Shown: one piece after another, positions 7,835 to 16,175 of the stretch | Layout: each line of letters opens with the position of its first letter | Position numbering within the stretch: the stretch's first letter is position 1 | Origin: an uncultured Roseibium sp. | GTDB taxonomy: Bacteria > Pseudomonadota > Alphaproteobacteria > Rhizobiales > Stappiaceae | DNA length: 64,000 nt | Reading direction: 5' to 3' | Assembly (NCBI RefSeq): GCF_947496995.1 | Contig: NZ_CANMFD010000002.1 | Span: 620,001-684,000, forward strand | Program-made: the position numbers and the translations under genes | The notes under the pieces: model-generated | The model's input: the letters and a program-made list of their open reading frames with translations, nothing else | What the model was told of the DNA's origin: nothing | Database searches by the model: none

Positions 7835-9108
7835 CCGGCAAAGGACTTGTCGACGACTGTTTCGCGCACAGCAAGGACATGCTCCTTCATGATGAAGCGC
7901 TAGCAATCCTGAAGGAACGGATTTCAGCCGTTACAGTCCCGGAGAGCCTGCCGCTTGCAAAGGCGCTGGAGCGCATTCTCGCCGAAGACATCACGGCGCC
8001 ACGCGATGTCCCGCTAGCCGACAATTCCGCCGTCGACGGCTACGCCTTCCGCCATTCCGATTTCGACGAAGCCGGCGGATTTTTCCGGCTGCAGCAAAGG
8101 ATCGCCGCCGGTCATGCCAGCGATGCCCGAATGGCGCCGTGGTCCGCTGCGCGGATTTTCACCGGAGCGGTCATGCCACCGGGCGCCGACACCGTCGCCA
8201 TGCAGGAGGATTGCGAGCCGCACCGGCAGGACGGTCAGGAGTTCGTGGTCGTGCCGCAGGGGTTGAGGAAAGGCGCCAACTGCCGCAAGGCAGGTGAAGA
8301 TATCGCGGCAGGAACTACCATCCTGGAAGCCGGTCACCGGCTGCGTCCGCAGGATCTGGCGGCCGTGGCTTCCACCGGCCTGGCCGATATCAGCGTCTTC
8401 GGAAAGCTCAGGGTGGGTCTGGTGTCTACCGGCGACGAGTTGCGCCGTCCGGGAGACCTGATTTCTCTCGGAGATGTTTACGATGCAAATCATTTTCTGT
8501 TGCAGGGCCTGTGCGCCGGACTTCCTGTCGAAGCCGAGGATCTGGGGATCATCAGGGACGAGGCTTCTCTCGTCGGAACCGCGCTGAGAGAAGCGTCAGA
8601 TCGGTTCGATGTCGTCCTGACCACCGGCGGTGCAAGCCGAGGTGAAGAAGATCATATCCACAAGGCCCTGGACCGGCTAGGAAAACGGCACATGTGGCAG
8701 CTTGCGGTCAAGCCCGGCCGGCCCATGATGTTCGGCAAGATCGGCGCCTGCACGTTTCTGGGGCTTCCCGGAAATCCGGTTGCGGCCATGGTCAGTTTCC
8801 TGCTTTACGCCCGGCCAGTCATCAGCGTGATGGCAGGCGGTGCCTTCCTCGAACCGCAGCGTTTTCAGGTCCCGGCGGACTTCGAAGTCACGAACAAGAA
8901 GCCGGACAGGCGCGAGTTCTACCGGGGCTATCTGCAGAACGACGGCAACGGGCGGCCCGTCGTCCGGAAATTCGGGCGCGACGGATCGGGTCTGATCACG
9001 GGATTGCGCGAGGCGGATGGCCTGATCGAAATTCCCGAAGAGACCCGGAGCGTCGCCAGGGGCGATCCGGTGACTTTCCTGCCCTTTTCCGGTTTCGGCA
9101 TTCGCTAG
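7831..9108 (+). CDS. moeA: Molybdopterin molybdenumtransferase MoeA
   Basis: The 425-residue protein has the MoeA domain order: domain with DNSAVDGYAFR (about 66-76), the STGDEL loop opening the MPT-binding domain III, TTGGASRGEEDH with the conserved acidic residue, KPGRPMMFG, GLPGNPVAAMVSF, and a C-terminal beta-barrel. MoeA inserts molybdate into adenylylated molybdopterin. It overlaps mobB by 4 bp (ATGA) and completes a compact operon for making MGD from molybdopterin. The short 3' flank (about 9110-9125) contains a fragment related to the palindromic repeat at 28429-28537. Confidence 0.95.
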   Translation: MTGKGLVDDCFAHSKDMLLHDEALAILKERISAVTVPESLPLAKALERILAEDITAPRDVPLADNSAVDGYAFRHSDFDEAGGFFRLQQRIAAGHASDARMAPWSAARIFTGAVMPPGADTVAMQEDCEPHRQDGQEFVVVPQGLRKGANCRKAGEDIAAGTTILEAGHRLRPQDLAAVASTGLADISVFGKLRVGLVSTGDELRRPGDLISLGDVYDANHFLLQGLCAGLPVEAEDLGIIRDEASLVGTALREASDRFDVVLTTGGASRGEEDHIHKALDRLGKRHMWQLAVKPGRPMMFGKIGACTFLGLPGNPVAAMVSFLLYARPVISVMAGGAFLEPQRFQVPADFEVTNKKPDRREFYRGYLQNDGNGRPVVRKFGRDGSGLITGLREADGLIEIPEETRSVARGDPVTFLPFSGFGIR

Positions 9109-9145
9109 AGCGGGACGCGTTCAAGCAGCAGTCCACCTGCGGCAA

Positions 9146-9793
9146 TCAGACCTCGTCCACATCCACCACCCAGGGTTCCTTCAGGGCGTCCTCTTCCCAG
9201 GCCTGCCATGCCGGCGTGGATGTCATCGTTTCGCTGTAGCGATGGAAGACGGGATCATCTGAAAGACGATAGGTTGTGAAGCGGCTGACAACCGGGGCGA
9301 ACATCGCATCGGCAATGGTGAAATCGCCGAACAGGAAAGGCCCGCCCGACTCTTCCAGGCATTCGCCCCAGATTTGCACGATGCGTGCAACATCCGCCTT
9401 GACGCCATCGTTGACCTCGACCTCCTCGGCCGGACGACGCATGTTCATGGGACAGGCGCTGCGCAGGGCAACAAACCCGGAATGCATTTCCGCCGAAACA
9501 GCCTTTGCCTTGGCCCGGGACGTCAATTCTTCCGGCCACAAGCCCTTTTCGGGATAGATCTCGGATGCATATTCAAGAATTGCCAGGCTGTCCCAGACGG
9601 TCAGATCGCCGTCCTTCAAAACCGGAACCTTCATGTTCGGCGAAAAGGCCGCGAACTTGGGGTTGCCGCGCGCAAAGTCGAAGGGCACCAGGTGTTCCCG
9701 GAATGGAATCCCCTTCTGTTTCAGCGCGATCCACGGTCTGAACGACCACGAAGAGTAGTTCTTGTTTCCGATGAACAGTTCAAATGCTGCCAT
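9146..9793 (-). CDS. Glutathione S-transferase family protein
   Basis: The 215-residue protein has a thioredoxin-like N-terminal domain beginning ELFIGNKNYSSWSFRPWIAL, with the Ser-rich active-site loop of this bacterial GST branch, and the glutathione-binding DSLAILEY near residue 70. A helical C-terminal domain ends with FGDFTIADAMFAPVVSRF, the GST N-capping box region. It probably conjugates or isomerises with glutathione; the substrate is unknown. It is convergent with moeA and separated from it by 37 bp. Confidence 0.88.
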   Translation of the reverse strand: MAAFELFIGNKNYSSWSFRPWIALKQKGIPFREHLVPFDFARGNPKFAAFSPNMKVPVLKDGDLTVWDSLAILEYASEIYPEKGLWPEELTSRAKAKAVSAEMHSGFVALRSACPMNMRRPAEEVEVNDGVKADVARIVQIWGECLEESGGPFLFGDFTIADAMFAPVVSRFTTYRLSDDPVFHRYSETMTSTPAWQAWEEDALKEPWVVDVDEV

Positions 9794-10296
9794 TTCAAGC
9801 CCCTGTTAAAGGAAATCCGGCGCGCCCTCGTTCCGGTGGAACGGATTCCCGTGCCGATAGCAATCCTACGGAGTTCTACGGACAGCTACAAATTCAATAA
9901 CGTCATGAATATCAAGAAAAATCTTGATGAATGCGTCTGCACCGGCATCGATTCCACTGGAATCTTCAGATGGTTTCTGCCTGTAAAAACAGTCAGGTGT
10001 CTCAAAAACCGCGCCGTACTCACAAAATCAGCTTCTGCGTGCCGGGCATCGCGCCACTGCGGAACCGCTTCATTCGCAGACACCGGCTGCCCGCCCATGG
10101 CAGCGGATTAACACAGCCTGTCGATGCCTTCCCTTTCGATACGCACGTGTAACGCGCGAGAAATACACATCTACGCTGTGTTTTTTTATCAGGCATGCTT
10201 GAAATTCAGGCTGAAGTGTATGGAATAGGACAATCGGGCTACAAGGCGGGAGAAACCCGCCTGCGCCGCGAAGAAAAGTAATTAGGGGAACCAAAT
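9794..10296. other. Intergenic region, divergent promoters of GST and amino-acid ABC genes
   Basis: This roughly 500-bp region separates the leftward GST gene from the rightward binding-protein gene. It must hold both promoters and is a natural place for regulation of the transporter. A T-rich tract occurs near 10180 and AGGGGAA lies about 6 bp before the ATG at 10297. I see no convincing riboswitch, small gene or long palindrome. Confidence 0.5.
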
Positions 10297-11073
10297 ATGC
10301 GTGTATTGCGTATGGCTGCTGCCGCTGTTGCAGTTCTGGCTGTCGTTAGCGGCGCCGAGGCGAAAGACTGGTCCAAGGTGCGCATCGGCACCGAAGGCGC
10401 CTACCCTCCGTTCAACTCTCTCACTGCAGATGGCGAACTGATCGGCTTCGACATCGACATCGCCAAGGCGCTGTGTGAAGAGATGAAGGTCGAGTGCGAA
10501 TTCGTCACCCAGGATTGGGACGGCATGATCCCGGCTCTTCAGGCCGGCAAGTTCGACGCCGTGATCGCGTCCATGTCGATCACCGAAGAGCGCAAGCAGA
10601 AGGTCGACTTCACCAACAAATACTACAACACCCCGCCGGCAATCGCCGTGCCGAAGGACTCCAAGATCGCCGGCACGTCCGATGCCGACCTCAAAGGCAT
10701 TACCCTTGGCGCCCAGTCCTCCACGACCCACTCCAACTATGCCGAAGAGAAGCTGCCGTCCGCGGAGCTGAAGCTTTATCCGACGCCTGACGAGTACAAG
10801 CTGGACGTTGCCAGCGGTCGTATCGATGGTGTGATCGACGACGTCGTGGTGCTCTCCGACTGGCTGGCGACCGATGACGGCGCCTGCTGCAAGCTGCTTG
10901 GCACGCTCACCCCGGATCCGGTCATCAACGGTGAAGGTGCAGGTATCGCCATCCGCAAGGACGACGGCGACCTCAAGGAGATGTTCAACACGGCGATCGA
11001 AGGCATCCTGGCGAACGGCAAGTACAAGGAAATCAACGACAAGTACTTCACGTTCGACGTCTACGGCGGCTGA
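10297..11073 (+). CDS. Amino-acid ABC transporter substrate-binding protein (HisJ/ArgT-like)
   Basis: The 258-residue precursor has a Sec signal peptide (about 1-22, ending GAEA) and a SBP_bac_3 domain. It shows the family signatures GTEGAYPPFNSL, GFDIDIAKALCEEM, QDWDGMIPALQAGKFDAVIASMSITEERKQ in three consecutive blocks, and TPDEYKLDVASGRIDGVIDD. This matches periplasmic proteins for basic or polar amino acids. A Cys pair in DGACCKLLG resembles the disulfide region of lysine/arginine/ornithine binders. It is the first gene of an operon with two permeases; a strong hairpin follows its stop. Confidence 0.92.
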   Translation: MRVLRMAAAAVAVLAVVSGAEAKDWSKVRIGTEGAYPPFNSLTADGELIGFDIDIAKALCEEMKVECEFVTQDWDGMIPALQAGKFDAVIASMSITEERKQKVDFTNKYYNTPPAIAVPKDSKIAGTSDADLKGITLGAQSSTTHSNYAEEKLPSAELKLYPTPDEYKLDVASGRIDGVIDDVVVLSDWLATDDGACCKLLGTLTPDPVINGEGAGIAIRKDDGDLKEMFNTAIEGILANGKYKEINDKYFTFDVYGG

Positions 11074-11097
11074 TCAGCCCGCTGTTTTTCAACTCTC

Positions 11098-11126
11098 GGG
11101 CACGGCGCGCAAATCGCGCCGTGCCC
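11098..11126 (+). promoter_or_regulatory. Intra-operon stem-loop after the ABC binding-protein gene
   Basis: GGGCACGGCGCG (11098-11109) and CGCGCCGTGCCC (11115-11126) form a perfect 12-bp stem with a 5-base loop, 24 bp past the binding-protein stop and 80 bp before the permease. Without a U-tract it is more likely an mRNA-stabilising barrier that raises binding-protein output relative to the permeases than a full terminator. Confidence 0.7.
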
Positions 11127-11206
11127 TGGCTGCAAGAAAGCCTTCCGCAGTTCGGCCGATGGGGCGGTTGAACCAACAACGATAAGCAAGAAAGAAGCGC
11201 CGGCTT

Positions 11207-11920
11207 ATGAATGAAGCTTTGACGCTGCTGTCCTTTGGCGAAGGCGGCTGGGGCGACACCATTGCATTCGGCATTCTGGTGACCGTGTCTCTGGCAATCG
11301 CAACGCTGCCATTCGGCCTGTTCCTTGGCTTTGTGATCGCACTTGCAAAGAATTCGTCAGAGCCCAGTCTCAGGCTCGCCGCCAATATCTACACCACAAT
11401 CTTCCGGGGCCTGCCGGAACTCCTGACACTCTTTCTGGTGTATTTCGGGGTTCAGATCGGCATTCAATACGGCCTGACCATGATCGGCGTCGAAACCTAC
11501 GTCGAGGTGAACTCCTTTGTCGCGGGCATGGTCGCCCTGGCGTTTGTCTTTTCGTCCTATGCCTCCGAAGCTTTCCTGTCCGCTTTCCGTGGCATCCCTG
11601 ACGGCCAGTACGAAGGCGGGAAAGCGCTCGGCATGTCGCGTTTCAAGACGATGAGATTCATTATTCTGCCGCAGCTGATCCGCCTTGCCCTGCCCGCCCT
11701 CGGGAACCTCTGGCTGATCCTGGTCAAGGAAACATCCCTCGTCTCCGTCATCGGCCTGGCCGATCTGGTGCGCGAAGCGGGAATTGCCGCACGCGTGACA
11801 AAGGAGCCTTTCCTGTTCTTCGGGATTGCCTGCCTGGTCTACCTGGTGCTGGCAATGATCTCCTCCGCGGGTCTTTCCCGGGTCGAACGCTGGACCAAAC
11901 GAGGAGAAGCCGCACGATGA
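11207..11920 (+). CDS. Amino-acid ABC transporter permease (HisQ-like)
   Basis: This 237-residue inner-membrane protein has about five helices and the EAA-type cytoplasmic loop in the form AFRGIPDGQYEGGKALGMSR, which contacts the ATPase. IFRGLPELLTLFLVYFG near residues 62-78 is the conserved segment of the polar amino-acid uptake (HisM/HisQ) permeases. It overlaps the next permease by 4 bp (ATGA), so the two form a heterodimeric channel. No ATPase gene follows, so the energising subunit must be supplied from elsewhere. Confidence 0.92.
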   Translation: MNEALTLLSFGEGGWGDTIAFGILVTVSLAIATLPFGLFLGFVIALAKNSSEPSLRLAANIYTTIFRGLPELLTLFLVYFGVQIGIQYGLTMIGVETYVEVNSFVAGMVALAFVFSSYASEAFLSAFRGIPDGQYEGGKALGMSRFKTMRFIILPQLIRLALPALGNLWLILVKETSLVSVIGLADLVREAGIAARVTKEPFLFFGIACLVYLVLAMISSAGLSRVERWTKRGEAAR

Positions 11921-12744
11921 TTGCAGCCAATCCTGCAGCCGAACTCAAACGCCCCCCGGCCCCGCCGCGCCGCTGGACCAACGCCCGGATACTCGGCCAC
12001 GTTCTGATGGCGCTGTGGATCGTATCCGGGGCGTCGCTGGTCTATTATCTTGGTTCCAACGTCGCCAGCCCGTTTGTCCTGAAGTACTGGCCGAACTACA
12101 TCGACGGTTTTCTGGTGACGCTGCAGATCGTCAGTCTTTCACTGCTGATCGGAGCTCTGCTCAGTCTTCCCATCGCGGCTGCCCGGTCTTCCAGGTGGAT
12201 CATCTTTTCCGCCCCCGCCTACGGTTACGTCTACTTCTTCCGCGGCACACCGCTTTTGGCGCAAACGTTCCTGATCTATTACGGCGCGGGCTCGTTCCGA
12301 GAGGAACTGGAAGCCGTTGGTCTGTGGAGTTTTTTCCGGGAAGCCTGGTACTGCGTGATTTTCGCCTTTGCGCTCAACACGTCCGCCTATCAGGCGGAAA
12401 TCCTGCGCGGCGCAATCCAGAATGTGCCGAAGGGTCAGTGGGAAGGCGCGGAAGCGCTCGGGCTGTCCAGGCCGGTCACGTTCTTCAAGGTGATCCTGCC
12501 GCAGGCGATGATGGTGGCGCTCAGGCCTTACGGCAATGAAATCATCCTGATGATCAAGGGCTCCGCCATTGCCTCCATCGTCACGATCTACGACCTTATG
12601 GGCGAAACCAGGCGGGCCTATTCCAGATCCTATGACTTTCAGGCCTATATCTGGGCCGCGGTGTTGTATCTCGTCATCGTGGAGGTTCTCCGCCGCGTAT
12701 GGGACAGGATAGAGCTGCGTCTTACCCGTCACCTGAAGCGTTAG
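11917..12744 (+). CDS. Amino-acid ABC transporter permease (HisM-like)
   Basis: The 275-residue membrane protein has an extended N-terminus (about 35 residues, Pro-rich) before the first helix, then YVYFFRGTPLLAQTFLIYYG and the EAA loop AIQNVPKGQWEGAEALGLSR. These are typical of HisM-type permeases. It pairs with the upstream permease, whose stop its start codon overlaps. The operon then continues, 48 bp later, to a PLP-dependent lyase instead of the usual ATP-binding subunit. Confidence 0.92.
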   Translation: MIAANPAAELKRPPAPPRRWTNARILGHVLMALWIVSGASLVYYLGSNVASPFVLKYWPNYIDGFLVTLQIVSLSLLIGALLSLPIAAARSSRWIIFSAPAYGYVYFFRGTPLLAQTFLIYYGAGSFREELEAVGLWSFFREAWYCVIFAFALNTSAYQAEILRGAIQNVPKGQWEGAEALGLSRPVTFFKVILPQAMMVALRPYGNEIILMIKGSAIASIVTIYDLMGETRRAYSRSYDFQAYIWAAVLYLVIVEVLRRVWDRIELRLTRHLKR

Positions 12745-12792
12745 TCTTTCGCCGTTTTCGGCCTTCTTCTCCTTACAAACGGATCATCCGTC

Positions 12793-13959
12793 ATGTCCAA
12801 GACATCCTCGTCCACGCCCGGTCTTCATGTAGACAGTCTGCTTGCCCATGGCGGCGGCGGTTATGATCGGGCGACCGGCGCCGTCGTGCCGCCGATCCCC
12901 ACGGCGACGACATTCGTGCGCGACGAAGCCTACGAACTGCGCAATCCCGGCCACCTCTACAGCCGCGACGACAACGACCTTTTCCTCAAGACCGAAGGCC
13001 TGATTGCCACGCTTGAGGGCGGTGCCGAAAGCCGCCTGTTCGCCTCCGGCATGGCAGCGATTGCCGCGATTGCCCGGACCGTCAAACCCGGCGGCACGCT
13101 GCTTGTCCAGTCCGGAATCTATTGGGGCACCACGCTGTTCCTGCGCAAGCTCTGCGCGCGCGGTAACGTCGCCCTGGTCGAGGCGGACGCTGGCGATCTT
13201 CAGGTATTCCTTGACGAAATTTCGGTGACAAAGCCGGATCTCGTCTGGCTGGAGGTACCCAGCAATCCGTTTCTGGAAGTCGCCGATATCCGCAACATTG
13301 CAACGCGCTGCAAGGAAATGGGCGCGATTTCATGCGTTGATGCCACCGCAGCGACGCCGCTGATCCTGAAGCCGCTGAGGTTTGGCGCGGATCTGGTGAT
13401 GCATTCGGCCACCAAGGCTCTCAACGGCCATTCCGATCTTCTCGGCGGGGTCGTGACCACCGCCGATGCGGACAGCGAGGCCTGGGCATTCGTTCGTGAA
13501 GAACGCAAGCTGGCGGGTGCTGTCCTCGGGTCCTTCGAGGCCTGGCTGCTACTGCGCGGTCTCAGGACATTGTCACTGCGCGTGGAACGCATGAACGCCA
13601 ACACCCGCAAGCTGGCGGAATTTCTGCACGAGCATCCGAAAGTCGAGACCGTCCTTTATCCAGGACTTGCCAGCCATCCGCAGCACGAACTTGCCAGATC
13701 GATGATGACCGGCGGATTCGGATCGCTGCTTTCGGTCCAGTTCAAAGGCGGCAGTGAGGAGGCCCTGAAGGTCGCGGGAGCGCTCGACCTCTTCCAGCGG
13801 GCGACTTCGCTCGGGGGCACGGAGAGCCTTGTGGAACACCGCTACACGATCGAGGGAGAAAGCTCCGGCATTCCGAAAAATCTGCTGCGGCTTTCCATCG
13901 GGATCGAGCATATCGACGATCTGATCGCGGACTTCGACCAGGCGCTGTCTGTGATCTGA
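12793..13959 (+). CDS. Cystathionine beta-lyase-like Cys/Met-metabolism PLP enzyme
   Basis: The 388-residue protein belongs to the gamma-family of fold-type I PLP enzymes (MetB/MetC). It has LFASGMAAIAAI for cofactor phosphate binding, CVDATAATP around Asp183, and HSATKALNGHSD with the Schiff-base Lys208. The usual VDNTF is changed to VDATA, a variation seen outside classical MetC. Members cleave or form C-S bonds of cystathionine, cysteine or homocysteine derivatives. Its place behind an amino-acid ABC system suggests the transporter imports its substrate, perhaps a sulfur amino acid; that is inference. Confidence 0.88.
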   Translation: MSKTSSSTPGLHVDSLLAHGGGGYDRATGAVVPPIPTATTFVRDEAYELRNPGHLYSRDDNDLFLKTEGLIATLEGGAESRLFASGMAAIAAIARTVKPGGTLLVQSGIYWGTTLFLRKLCARGNVALVEADAGDLQVFLDEISVTKPDLVWLEVPSNPFLEVADIRNIATRCKEMGAISCVDATAATPLILKPLRFGADLVMHSATKALNGHSDLLGGVVTTADADSEAWAFVREERKLAGAVLGSFEAWLLLRGLRTLSLRVERMNANTRKLAEFLHEHPKVETVLYPGLASHPQHELARSMMTGGFGSLLSVQFKGGSEEALKVAGALDLFQRATSLGGTESLVEHRYTIEGESSGIPKNLLRLSIGIEHIDDLIADFDQALSVI

Positions 13960-13966
13960 AGGCCTG

Positions 13967-14857
13967 TCAGCAGTCCGTCAGATCCGGTCGCAAGGTTCGC
14001 AACCAGCTCATGAAAGCCTTCAGGGGTGGGCGTTTGACACCAGGGCGTGTCACCAGATGGTAGCCGGTTCCCGGATAGACGCCCTCTTCGAACAGGACCT
14101 TGAGATTGCCGGTGGCGATATCGGCTTCGAGAAACATTTTCGCCGTTGCTGAAATGCCTTCACCTCTGCGCACCCCTTCGAGCACCATGTATCCCGGAAG
14201 GTGGGTGATGTTGAGTTTGCCGGTCGGAACCACGCCCTGACGCTCCATCCAGATCGTCAGTTCGTTCGTGCCGTATTCGGAAAGCCATGGAAACTCGAGG
14301 ATGTCCTCCGGCTTCTCGATGCGCTTGTCGCCGATCAGGCAGCTTGCGCCGACAACGGCGAAGTTGGTGCAGATGAAGAGCTCGGACTCAAAGCCCGGCC
14401 AGTCTCCCTTGCCGAAGCGGATCGCAAGATCGACACCGCCGGGTTTCAACTCGACCACTTCAGCGGTCGGGTTGAGCATGAGTTCGATATCCGGATGCTT
14501 GAGGCGGAAATCGTTGATACGCGGCATCAGCCAGCTGACGGCGAAGGACGGCGTCACGGTGATGTTCAGCGGACGAGCAATGTCCTCCCGCAAGAGTTCG
14601 TCCAGAGTTTCCAGGATCGCCTCGAACCCGCGGCTCAGCCCCTCGAAAAGCTGTTCTCCTTCCGGCGACAGGACAATGCCGCGCCCTTCCCGCACGACAA
14701 GCTGCAGCCCGAGAAAGTTCTCAAGGCTCTTCACCTGCTGACTGATGGCTGCATGCGTGACATTCAGCTCACGCCCCGCGGCAGAGAGACTTTTCGTCTC
14801 CGCGACGGCGGCAAAGGTTTTCAGACTGTTGAGCGAGGGAAGAGAGCGCCAATCCAT
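13967..14857 (-). CDS. LysR-family (GcvA-like) transcriptional regulator
   Basis: From ATG 14857 the product has 296 residues and starts MDWRSLPSLNSLKTFAAVAE, the typical GcvA-like N-terminus. The winged helix-turn-helix spans about 15-75 (SAAGRELNVTHAAISQQVKSL), followed by the effector domain with the AVSWLMPRINDFRLKHPDI segment of this subfamily. A longer frame begins at 14935, but the HTH alignment and the palindrome at the start favour 14857. It is divergent from a small gene and convergent with the PLP lyase (7 bp gap), so it may control either. Effector unknown. Confidence 0.9.
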   Translation of the reverse strand: MDWRSLPSLNSLKTFAAVAETKSLSAAGRELNVTHAAISQQVKSLENFLGLQLVVREGRGIVLSPEGEQLFEGLSRGFEAILETLDELLREDIARPLNITVTPSFAVSWLMPRINDFRLKHPDIELMLNPTAEVVELKPGGVDLAIRFGKGDWPGFESELFICTNFAVVGASCLIGDKRIEKPEDILEFPWLSEYGTNELTIWMERQGVVPTGKLNITHLPGYMVLEGVRRGEGISATAKMFLEADIATGNLKVLFEEGVYPGTGYHLVTRPGVKRPPLKAFMSWLRTLRPDLTDC

Positions 14858-14876
14858 ATGTAACTTCACCTTACAT
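14858..14876. promoter_or_regulatory. Candidate LysR operator ATGTAA-N7-TTACAT
   Basis: The perfect inverted repeat ATGTAA (14858-14863) and TTACAT (14871-14876) directly abuts the LysR start codon. A further half-site ATGTAA lies at 14947-14952, next to the start of the divergent small gene. The arrangement fits autoregulation plus control of the divergent gene, but is not proven. Confidence 0.5.
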
Positions 14877-14956
14877 GTTGAAAATCTTCCTGACTGGATT
14901 TGAAGCCGGGATACAGCCACATTCTTATCACACACACCGGAAAGGAATGTAAGGCT

Positions 14957-15124
14957 ATGTTGAATATCTATGCACGCAGCTTTCAGGAAGCAACCCGCTT
15001 TTCCGCAAGTACCCGTCCCGACCCGTTCACCCAGCGCTGCTTCGATGCCGTCGCTGCCAAGAGGAACGGCGCCTTTTTCGGCTGGCTGCGCCGGCTCGTC
15101 CGGCGTCCCGCCCCGAAGAACTGA
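14957..15124 (+). CDS. Small hypothetical protein (55 aa), divergent from LysR
   Basis: ATG 14957 starts a 55-residue frame, with AAGGA and AAGG blocks just upstream, ending at 15124. The product is basic, with an Arg-rich C-terminal end (GWLRRLVRRPAPKN), an aromatic-rich middle (AFFGW) and a single Cys. It resembles in style the short Arg-rich DUF1127-type proteins of alphaproteobacteria, but I cannot claim membership. Support comes from the clear start context, an operator-like half-site at 14947 and an inverted repeat directly at the stop. Function unknown. Confidence 0.55.
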   Translation: MLNIYARSFQEATRFSASTRPDPFTQRCFDAVAAKRNGAFFGWLRRLVRRPAPKN

Positions 15125-15148
15125 GCCAGACTGACTGATTTCTGGCTC
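15123..15148 (+). terminator. Hairpin overlapping the stop of the small gene
   Basis: GAGCCAGA (15123-15130) and TCTGGCTC (15141-15148) form a perfect 8-bp stem with a 10-base loop. The TGA stop of the small gene is at its left edge. No U-run follows. Confidence 0.4.
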
Positions 15149-15216
15149 ACAGAGCCTTCAGGCTGACAGACTGCAACAAATATCCTAGAACTCCAGACGA
15201 ACAACTCATTCAACGG

Positions 15217-15240
15217 CCCGGTGTTCACCGGGTCTTTTTC
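15217..15240 (+). terminator. Intrinsic terminator-like hairpin in the leader of the dehydrogenase gene
   Basis: CCCGGT-GTTC-ACCGGG, extended at most to a 7-bp stem, is followed directly by TCTTTTTC and lies only 19 bp before the ATG at 15259. It has the form of a Rho-independent terminator. There is too little space after it for another promoter, so transcripts for the downstream gene seem to have to read through it. It may act as an attenuator or simply end the small-gene transcript incompletely. Confidence 0.65.
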
Positions 15241-15258
15241 TGAAAAGGGAGCGTCTCG

Positions 15259-16140
15259 ATGGCAAAGGTTGCATTCATCGGTTTGGGAGTCATGGGATAT
15301 CCGATGGCCGGCCACCTGAAAAACAAGGGAGGCCATGACGTTACTGTCTATAACCGCACCACCGCCAAGGCTGAAAAATGGGCCAAAGAGTTCGGCGGCA
15401 GCTTTGCAAAAACACCCAGGGAAGCCGCGGAAGGCTGCGACTTCGTTTTCTCCTGTGTGGGCAATGACGACGATCTGCGCACTGTGACCACCGGTGCGGA
15501 CGGTGCCTTTCACGGCCTCAAGCAGGGTGCCGTTTTCATCGACAACACCACAGCATCCGCAGAAGTCGCGCGGGAGCTCTATGCAGCCGCCAAGGACAAG
15601 GGCTGCAGCTTCATCGATGCCCCGGTTTCCGGCGGACAGGCAGGTGCGGAGAACGGCGCGCTGACCGTCATGTGCGGCGGCGACCAGGATGTTTTCGAAA
15701 AAGCCAAGCCGATCATCGAAAGCTTTGCCAAGTTTGCCGGACTGATGGGCGAGTGCGGCGCGGGACAATTGACCAAGATGGTCAACCAGATCTGCATCGC
15801 GGGTGTTCTTCAGGGGCTTTCCGAAGCCATTCACTTCGCCAAGAAAGCGGATCTGGATGTCGAGCGGGTGATTTCGGCGATCCGCGGCGGCGCGGCACAA
15901 TCCTGGCAGATGGAAAACCGCTGGGAAACGATGAACGACGGCAAATTCGACTACGGTTTTGCCGTCGACTGGATGCGCAAGGACCTCGGTATCTGCCTGA
16001 AAACGGCAAATGATACCGGTGCCCGCCTGCCGGTCACGGCCCTGGTCGACCAGTTCTATGCCGAGGTTCAGGCGATGGGCGGCGAGCGCTGGGATACTTC
16101 CAGCCTGATCGCCCGGCTGGAAAACGCCGACAAGAAATAA
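15259..16140 (+). CDS. NAD(P)-dependent beta-hydroxyacid dehydrogenase (3-hydroxyisobutyrate dehydrogenase family)
   Basis: The 293-residue enzyme has the N-terminal Rossmann motif FIGLGVMGYPMAGHL (7-20), the substrate loop DAPVSGGQAGAENG (about 120-133) and the catalytic Lys173 in GQLTKMVNQ. It belongs with 3-hydroxyisobutyrate dehydrogenase, tartronate semialdehyde reductase and glyoxylate/succinic semialdehyde reductases; I cannot choose among these. The SD GGGAG lies just upstream. A terminator-like hairpin sits in its leader. It may be cotranscribed with the preceding small gene under the LysR regulator, or be independent. Confidence 0.88.
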   Translation: MAKVAFIGLGVMGYPMAGHLKNKGGHDVTVYNRTTAKAEKWAKEFGGSFAKTPREAAEGCDFVFSCVGNDDDLRTVTTGADGAFHGLKQGAVFIDNTTASAEVARELYAAAKDKGCSFIDAPVSGGQAGAENGALTVMCGGDQDVFEKAKPIIESFAKFAGLMGECGAGQLTKMVNQICIAGVLQGLSEAIHFAKKADLDVERVISAIRGGAAQSWQMENRWETMNDGKFDYGFAVDWMRKDLGICLKTANDTGARLPVTALVDQFYAEVQAMGGERWDTSSLIARLENADKK

Positions 16141-16175
16141 TCCTGCCGGCCGCCTTGCCCGTTCAATGCCGCTCC

